From Alectryocaccobium sp964389285 (GTDB lineage: Bacteria > Bacillota > Clostridia > Lachnospirales > Lachnospiraceae): a stretch of DNA of 64,000 nucleotides. How positions within the stretch are numbered: position 1 is the first letter of the stretch; every line of letters begins with the position of its first letter. Positions 59,478 to 64,000 of the stretch are shown here, piece after piece. The translations under genes and the position numbers were made by a program. Where the stretch lies: assembly GCA_964389285.1 (NCBI GenBank), contig CAYMCZ010000012.1:1-64000 (forward strand). Direction: 5' to 3'. Below the pieces are notes generated by a model. That model ran no database searches. It saw nothing but the letters and a program-made list of their open reading frames with translations, and was not told the DNA's origin.

Positions 59478-60161
59478 TCAGCCTCCTGATATGTTTAATA
59501 TCGCGTCTTTATCCGGATAAAACGAAACATCAAGTTCAGAATAATCATTTATAAACAGATCACAGATCTCCAGTATTTCTGAGATGTCTTTTTCAGCTTC
59601 GGCGTCATAAACCGCAGCGACCTTAAATCCGGCGTTCTTTGCCGTTTTAATCGCGTGAAGCATATCTTCGAATACATATATTTTATCCGGTTCACAGTTT
59701 AGCGCTTTTGCCGCTTTCAGATAAATATCCGGTTCATGCTTAGAGGTTTTTTCTTCTCTGCAGGTAAAAACCGCCTTAAAATATTTGTTCATATCCAATC
59801 TTTTAAAAGCTTTTTGTATATAGCTTTTGTCGCTGGATGTAGCAACCGTCATCGGAATATTGTTTTTATATAAGACTTCGAGAAATTCGGGAACTCCTTT
59901 TTTAGGTTCGGCATTATATTCATAAAAATCAGAAACCATTTCGCAAATTTCATCTATAATCGTTTCGACCTCTTTATCGATCCGATAATGCTCCCTGATA
60001 TGCTGCGCAAACTGATTAAGTGTCATGCTGTATATGAGTTTTGAAAAGTTTGTTTCGGGCGTTCTGCCGTTTGCTTTCAGATATCTGTCGCCTATATCCG
60101 CCCACATCCACATGGTATCCAGCAATGTGCCGTCAACGTCAAAAACAAAGCCTTTAATCAT
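59478..60161 (-). CDS. HAD-family phosphatase in the thiamine operon
   Basis: 227 residues with HAD motifs DVDGTLLDT (nucleophile Asp), ATSSDK (motif II), Lys in KHEP and FEDMLHAIK (motif IV), plus a helical C1 cap. Beta-phosphoglucomutase/phosphoglycolate-phosphatase subfamily. Its place between thiE and tenA with an overlap of 8 bases suggests action on a thiamine intermediate, such as TMP or HMP-phosphate, but that is inferred. Confidence 0.85.
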   Translation of the reverse strand: MIKGFVFDVDGTLLDTMWMWADIGDRYLKANGRTPETNFSKLIYSMTLNQFAQHIREHYRIDKEVETIIDEICEMVSDFYEYNAEPKKGVPEFLEVLYKNNIPMTVATSSDKSYIQKAFKRLDMNKYFKAVFTCREEKTSKHEPDIYLKAAKALNCEPDKIYVFEDMLHAIKTAKNAGFKVAAVYDAEAEKDISEILEICDLFINDYSELDVSFYPDKDAILNISGG

Positions 60162-60798
60162 CTTTAAGCACTCTCTTAATTGATCTTTTTAGCAATACAG
60201 CTGATCCTTCTATGTCTTCCTGCGCGAAAATCGCACTGATCACGGCAATTCCGCTGATTCCCGTACCTGAAAGATTTTTAATATTATCTTTTGTAATACC
60301 TCCGATTGCAACTACCGGAATCTGTACGGAAGCACAGATTTCTTTAAGCACATTATGGTCGATGACGGCCGCGTCTTTTTTTGATCCCGTCGCAAATACC
60401 GCTCCGCATCCGAGATAGTCGGCCCCTTCGGCTTCGGCCTTTAAGGCTTCTTCCACGCTGTGAGCCGAAACGCCGATTATCTTATCGGCCCCCAAAATCC
60501 TGCGTGCCTTTGATACGTCCAGATCTTTCTGCCCTAAATGCACTCCGTCAGCATCAGCTTTGAGCGCGATATTGATATTGTCATTTATGATAAGCGGAAC
60601 CCTGAAACCTGCACACAGCTCTCTGATAATAAGAGCCTCATTCAGAAAATCTTCTTCATTAAGTTTTTTTTCTCTTAACTGTATAATGTCCGCACCGCCT
60701 TTTACGGCTCCTTTAACCGCTTCAGAAAGAGATAAGTCTTTTAACAGGCCGCGGTCGGTTATCGCATACAGCAAGAATTGAGATTTATTTATTTTCAT
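60154..60798 (-). CDS. thiE: Thiamine-phosphate synthase
   Basis: About 214 residues: LLYAITDRGLL, GADIIQLREKKL, IINDNINIALKADADGVHLGQKDL, GVSAHSVEEALKAEAEGADYLGCGAVFATGSKKDA and VVAIGGITKDNIKNL, the complete ThiE core. It joins HMP-PP and thiazole phosphate. A longer frame from 60858 starts inside the upstream terminator stem, so I place the start at 60798 (60816 is an alternative). First gene after the TPP riboswitch. Confidence 0.93.
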   Translation of the reverse strand: MKINKSQFLLYAITDRGLLKDLSLSEAVKGAVKGGADIIQLREKKLNEEDFLNEALIIRELCAGFRVPLIINDNINIALKADADGVHLGQKDLDVSKARRILGADKIIGVSAHSVEEALKAEAEGADYLGCGAVFATGSKKDAAVIDHNVLKEICASVQIPVVAIGGITKDNIKNLSGTGISGIAVISAIFAQEDIEGSAVLLKRSIKRVLKDD

Positions 60799-60816
60799 AA
60801 AAACCCGGCATTTCAT

Positions 60817-60867
60817 CAAAAACGGGCGCTGCATTATATACGGAAATAAATAATGCAACAGCCCGGT
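60817..60867 (-). terminator. Riboswitch-controlled terminator before thiE
   Basis: On the minus strand, cgggctgttgcattat pairs with ataatgcagcgcccg, followed by TTTTT. It lies between the TPP aptamer and thiE, as expected for an expression platform that stops transcription when TPP is bound. Confidence 0.85.
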
Positions 60868-60875
60868 TTAAGCGC

Positions 60876-60966
60876 AATCATTTTCCCTACGTAGGCATTA
60901 TCCAAATCAGGTTCAGCGTCGAAGCTTTTGCTCCCTCTCAGCCTGTTTCACAAGCTCCCCTCTTTA
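60876..60966 (-). promoter_or_regulatory. TPP riboswitch (THI element)
   Basis: Minus-strand conserved blocks in order: aggggagctt (P1), ggctgagaggg (P2/J), gctgaacctgatttggataa and tgcctacgtaggga. These are the classic THI-box sequences CUGAGA and ACCUGAU..GGAUAAUxCC..CGUAGGGAA. It controls the thiE-to-thiD salvage operon. Confidence 0.97.
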
Positions 60967-60978
60967 TAATTTTTTAAA

Positions 60979-61007
60979 ATTATACATTTTTGAATATATA
61001 ATGTCAA
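60979..61007 (-). promoter_or_regulatory. Consensus sigma-A promoter for the TPP-regulated operon
   Basis: On the minus strand, TTGACA (61007-61002), a 17-bp spacer and TATAAT (60984-60979), a perfect consensus. Transcription would start just before the TPP aptamer. Confidence 0.92.
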
Positions 61008-61021
61008 GATTATGAAAATCC

Positions 61022-61050
61022 TTGACAAACACCTGTTATTAAACGATAAT
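61022..61050 (+). promoter_or_regulatory. Divergent sigma-A promoter for thiSGH
   Basis: TTGACA (61022-61027), 17-bp spacer and GATAAT (61045-61050), with -35 boxes of the two divergent promoters only 14 bp apart. The 5' UTR contains aaacctttaa/ttaaaggttt arms (about 61061-61110) that could form a hairpin. I see no second TPP aptamer. Confidence 0.85.
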
Positions 61051-61145
61051 ATTTTTGATAAAACCTTTAACTCAAAGAGTGTGGCTTACATTGTTTTGAT
61101 TTAAAGGTTTTCTATATAAAACAGCATTAATTAGGGAGGCCGCTC

Positions 61146-61340
61146 ATGATAAAAGTAAACGGAGAATACTTTGATTATGATAAAATAGCTCTTTTGGATT
61201 TTTTAAAAGAAAACGGATATAATATCAAAACCATTGCCGTGGAATGCAACGAAGAAATTATACCGAAATCCGACTTTGACGGCTTTATCCTGAAGTCAGG
61301 TGATGTTATTGAGATCGTCAGCTTCGTTGGCGGCGGCTGA
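61146..61340 (+). CDS. thiS: Sulfur carrier protein ThiS
   Basis: 64 residues, ubiquitin-like fold, starting MIKVNGEYFDY and ending EIVSFVGGG. The C-terminal Gly-Gly is the site of thiocarboxylate formation. The ttagggagg site is strong. It supplies sulfur for the thiazole ring. No thiF adenylating enzyme lies in this window. Confidence 0.94.
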   Translation: MIKVNGEYFDYDKIALLDFLKENGYNIKTIAVECNEEIIPKSDFDGFILKSGDVIEIVSFVGGG

Positions 61341-61382
61341 AAACCATACAGTATTAACTGCAAAATATTTTGGGAGAAACAA

Positions 61383-62153
61383 ATGCAAACAGACAAATTT
61401 ATACTCGGCGGGAAAGAATTTAACTCCAGATTTATATTGGGCTCCGGAAAATACTCTCTGGATCTTATTAAAGCCGCCGTTGAAAACGCAGGCGCTGAGA
61501 TTATTACTCTTGCCGTAAGGCGTACAAATACAAAGACATCCGAAAACATTCTCGACTATATTCCCGAAAACATAACTCTCCTGCCAAACACTTCCGGCGC
61601 CAGAGACGCCAAAGAAGCCGTCAGGATAGCGAAAATGGCAAGGGAGCTCGGATGCGGCAACTTCATAAAGATCGAGATAATGAAAGACAGCAAATATCTT
61701 TTGCCGGATAATATCGAAACTGTCAAAGCCACGGAAGAACTTGCAAACGACGGCTTTGTGGTGCTTCCTTATATGTTTGCGGATCTCTACACGGCGCGTG
61801 ATCTTCAAAACGCCGGCGCAGCCGCTGTTATGCCTCTTGCCTCTCCCATAGGTTCCAACAGAGGCCTCTCTGCCAAAGATTTCATTCAGATTCTGATTGA
61901 CGAAATCGACCTTCCGATAATAGTCGATGCCGGTATAGGCAAACCTTCCCAGGCATGTGAGGCCATGGAAATGGGCTGCGCTGCAGTTATGTGCAACACC
62001 GCTGTTGCAACTGCCGGCAACATCCCTCTTATGGCTTCTGCTTTCAAAAAAGCCATAGAAGCCGGCCGGGAAGCTTATCTTTCGGGTCTCGGACGTGTCC
62101 TCGAACGCGGCGCTTCCGCTTCGGATCCGCTTACCGGTTTTTTACGTGACTGA
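61383..62153 (+). CDS. thiG: Thiazole synthase ThiG
   Basis: 256 residues: FILGGKEFNSRFILGSGKYSLDLIKAAVENAGAEIITLAVRR, NTSGARDAKEAVRIAKMARE, IKIEIMKDSKYLLPDN (Schiff-base lysine region), PLASPIGSNRGL and VDAGIGKPSQACEAMEMGCAAVMCNTAVA. All blocks of the (beta/alpha)8 thiazole synthase are present. Confidence 0.97.
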   Translation: MQTDKFILGGKEFNSRFILGSGKYSLDLIKAAVENAGAEIITLAVRRTNTKTSENILDYIPENITLLPNTSGARDAKEAVRIAKMARELGCGNFIKIEIMKDSKYLLPDNIETVKATEELANDGFVVLPYMFADLYTARDLQNAGAAAVMPLASPIGSNRGLSAKDFIQILIDEIDLPIIVDAGIGKPSQACEAMEMGCAAVMCNTAVATAGNIPLMASAFKKAIEAGREAYLSGLGRVLERGASASDPLTGFLRD

Positions 62154-62188
62154 AATAATTATTCCTGTTTTTTTAAAGGAAATATATA

Positions 62189-63442
62189 ATGATCGATAAT
62201 CATTTTTTTGTGGATTCCGACAATTTAAGTCTTGCTGCTATTGAAAAAAAACACAGAATAGAGCGTGACCCCTCCGCCAGATCCGATCATATGAAATATA
62301 TGAAGGATATGGAAAGAATAGATTCGGATATAATGGGAAAAGTCATAAATCAGATGAAAGAATATGACTATGGCATTTATACTGAAGATGACGTCAAAAG
62401 GGCTCTTTCATCCGAAAGATGTTCAATTGAAAATCTTAAAGCCCTCTTATCTCCTGCCGCCGCGCCTTTTTTAGAGGAAATGGCTCAAAAGGCGCAACTT
62501 GAGACCGGCAGGCATTTCGGCAATACGGTCTATATTTTTACGCCGCTTTATATAGCAAACTACTGTGAAAATTACTGCGTTTACTGCGGATTTAACTGCT
62601 ACAATGATATTTCCAGAAAAAAGCTCTCTATCGAAGAAATAAAAAAAGAAATGAAGATAATCGCCGACTCCGGCATAGAAGAAATTCTTATTCTTACCGG
62701 CGAAAGCCGCTCTATGAGTTCCGTTGAATACATTGGCGAGGCATGCCGTGCGGCTTCGGAATATTTCAGAAACGTGGGGCTTGAAGTATATCCCATGAAT
62801 ACGGATGAATACAATTTCCTGCGCGGGTGCGGAGCCGATTATATTACCGTGTTTCAGGAGACATATGATTCCGACAGATATGAGGAGCTGCATCTTGCGG
62901 GTCATAAACGTATTTGGCCATACAGGTTTGAAGCCCAGGAACGGGCCCTTATGGGAGGAATGCGTGGAGTGGGATTTTCTGCGCTTTTAGGTCTTTCCGA
63001 TTTCAGAAAAGACGCTTTTGCAACGGCGCTTCATGTATATTATCTTCAAAGAAAATATCCTCATGCCGAGTATTCGCTTTCCTGCCCGAGACTGCGTCCC
63101 ATTATAAATAACGATAGGATCAATCCTTCAAATGTGCATGAAAAAGAACTCTGTCAGATAATATGTGCCTACCGGATATTTTTGCCCTATGCCGGAATTA
63201 CCGTTTCATCAAGAGAATCAAAAACATTTCGGGACGGTATCATAAAAATTGCCGCAACCAAGGTTTCGGCGGGAGTATCTACGGGTATAGGAGACCATAA
63301 AGAAAAATACGGCGGAGAAGCCGTGCCCGATTCCGGTGACGAACAGTTTGAAATTGCGGATGACAGAAGCTTCGAACAGATGTATAACGATATTTCGGAC
63401 GAAGGCCTGCAGCCTGTTCTAAACGATTATGTCTATGTTTAA
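62189..63442 (+). CDS. thiH: 2-iminoacetate synthase ThiH (radical SAM)
   Basis: 417 residues. The radical-SAM cluster motif is CENYCVYCGFNCYN (CxxxCxxC) at about residue 127, followed by ILILTGESRSMSS and FQETYDSDRYEELHLAGHK. It cleaves tyrosine to dehydroglycine for thiazole formation, the anaerobic route. The aaaggaaa site is clear. It overlaps the next gene by 14 bases. Confidence 0.96.
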   Translation: MIDNHFFVDSDNLSLAAIEKKHRIERDPSARSDHMKYMKDMERIDSDIMGKVINQMKEYDYGIYTEDDVKRALSSERCSIENLKALLSPAAAPFLEEMAQKAQLETGRHFGNTVYIFTPLYIANYCENYCVYCGFNCYNDISRKKLSIEEIKKEMKIIADSGIEEILILTGESRSMSSVEYIGEACRAASEYFRNVGLEVYPMNTDEYNFLRGCGADYITVFQETYDSDRYEELHLAGHKRIWPYRFEAQERALMGGMRGVGFSALLGLSDFRKDAFATALHVYYLQRKYPHAEYSLSCPRLRPIINNDRINPSNVHEKELCQIICAYRIFLPYAGITVSSRESKTFRDGIIKIAATKVSAGVSTGIGDHKEKYGGEAVPDSGDEQFEIADDRSFEQMYNDISDEGLQPVLNDYVYV

Positions 63443-63995
63443 AAAAATCTGTATTACCAACCGGCATCTGGCCGGAAACGAATATGAAAACCGCATCATA
63501 TCCGCATTATCATCGGATGCGGATATGATAATTCTGCGCGAAAAAGATCTGACCGTACGTGAATATATCAAACTTGCCGAAAAAATCATGAGACTTTGCG
63601 CTGATTATAACAAAAGTCTCATCCTGCATACTTTTAAGGATGCCGCTTACGAACTTAACTGGCCTTATATTCATCTGTCATTGCATGACCTGCTTAACCT
63701 GACCGATAAAGAAAAAGAATTTTTCAAGGTAATTGGAGCCTCGACACATTCAATAAAAGAGGCGCTTTTGGCGGAATCCAATTTTGCATCATATATTACG
63801 GCAAGTCATATTTTTGAAACCGAGTGTAAAAGTGTTCTTAAACCAAAAGGGCTTTATTTTTTAAATAAAATCTGCCGCTCGGTTCATATTCCCGTATATG
63901 CTCTCGGCGGTATTAACGAAACAAATTTACACCTTTGCATTGAAAACGGCGCTTCGGGCGTCTGCATGATGTCCGCTTACATGAAACGCGCATGA
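63429..63995 (+). CDS. ThiE/TenI-like protein
   Basis: 188 residues of the thiamine phosphate synthase fold: CITNRHL, DMIILREKDLTVREYIKLAEKIMRLC, VIGASTHSIKEALLAES and HIPVYALGGINETNLHLCIENGASGVCMMSAY. The GHxxGADGVHLGQ segment of true ThiE is degenerate (YIHLSLHDLL), so it is more likely the thiazole tautomerase TenI or a divergent paralogue. A true thiE already exists at 60154. It runs almost to the end of the window and appears complete. Confidence 0.82.
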   Translation: MSMFKKICITNRHLAGNEYENRIISALSSDADMIILREKDLTVREYIKLAEKIMRLCADYNKSLILHTFKDAAYELNWPYIHLSLHDLLNLTDKEKEFFKVIGASTHSIKEALLAESNFASYITASHIFETECKSVLKPKGLYFLNKICRSVHIPVYALGGINETNLHLCIENGASGVCMMSAYMKRA

Positions 63996-64000
63996 TCTTA

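Noticed and set aside
60799..60858. Longer ThiE starting at 60858
   Set aside because: That start lies inside the riboswitch terminator stem; the conserved protein begins at 60798 or 60816.
61051..61145. A second TPP riboswitch upstream of thiS
   Set aside because: No CTGAGA or ACCTGAT..CGTAGGGA blocks on the plus strand; only a simple inverted repeat is visible.

Overview
The window looks like a chromosome segment of a low-to-moderate GC anaerobic Bacillota, most likely class Clostridia and probably Lachnospiraceae. The reasons are the rplU-prp-rpmA-obgE-yhbY-nadD-yqeK-rsfS gene order, a prp-processed L27 extension, strong Shine-Dalgarno sites, consensus sigma-A promoters and a TPP-controlled thiamine-salvage operon. 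The family assignment is inference from gene content, not from a search.

Layout. (1) 1-1050: tRNA-Glu, tRNA-Cys and a short-chain dehydrogenase. (2) 1062-34378: an integrated conjugative element of about 33.3 kb, delimited by a 15-bp direct repeat (1062-1076 and 34364-34378) and sitting just upstream of an intact rplU promoter. It carries a large sortase-type surface adhesin, a type IV secretion set (VirB2-like, VirB6/TrbL-like, VirB3-like, VirB4, a VirB1-like lysozyme/NlpC-P60 protein and VirD4), a MobV relaxase, Rep/ParA/ParB maintenance genes, ArdC and RadC proteins, a toxin-rich accessory module (HipA-like kinase, MNT nucleotidyltransferase, VbhA-like antitoxin, VapD-like RNase), a small serine recombinase and an IS30-type transposase split by a frameshift. 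No classical ICE integrase is visible. (3) 34390-42057: ribosome assembly and NAD housekeeping genes, then a TlpA/CXXC/4Fe-4S redox triad, YqeK, RsfS, a nucleoside phosphorylase-like protein, a NusG-II domain protein and a Gx transporter. (4) 42087-48968: an F-type ATP synthase operon with an unusual b'-delta-alpha fusion and a short epsilon. (5) 49023-52900: a voltage-gated-type K+ channel, an L,D-transpeptidase, a Xer-like tyrosine recombinase and a 175-bp nested palindrome. (6) 52901-63995: a flavodoxin-like reductase and two divergent thiamine operons. The minus-strand one has a TPP riboswitch with terminator, thiE, a HAD phosphatase, tenA, a ThiXYZ-like ABC transporter with two permeases, a YlmB-like deformylase and thiD. 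The plus-strand one is thiSGH plus a ThiE/TenI paralogue.

Most notable signals. Five element proteins with unrelated domains (SpoVG-like, ArdC, RadC, HipA, VapD) end in one shared C-terminal tail, DFKxQLKxLQ followed by an acidic/aromatic EYEY-type terminus, which I read as a candidate type IV secretion cargo signal. An array of 19 exactly 20-nt hairpins, with fixed AGGT/ACCT ends and co-varying inner stems, lies between parB and the relaxase, and three more follow virD4. A separate 1.3-kb noncoding stretch is packed with nested hairpins. In the chromosome, the b'-delta-alpha ATP synthase fusion lacks a recognisable delta N-terminal domain. Three genes (SpoVG-like, IS30 transposase, atpD) each carry one apparent missing base at a mononucleotide run. 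This could be sequencing error, and for the two A-run cases alternatively programmed slippage.
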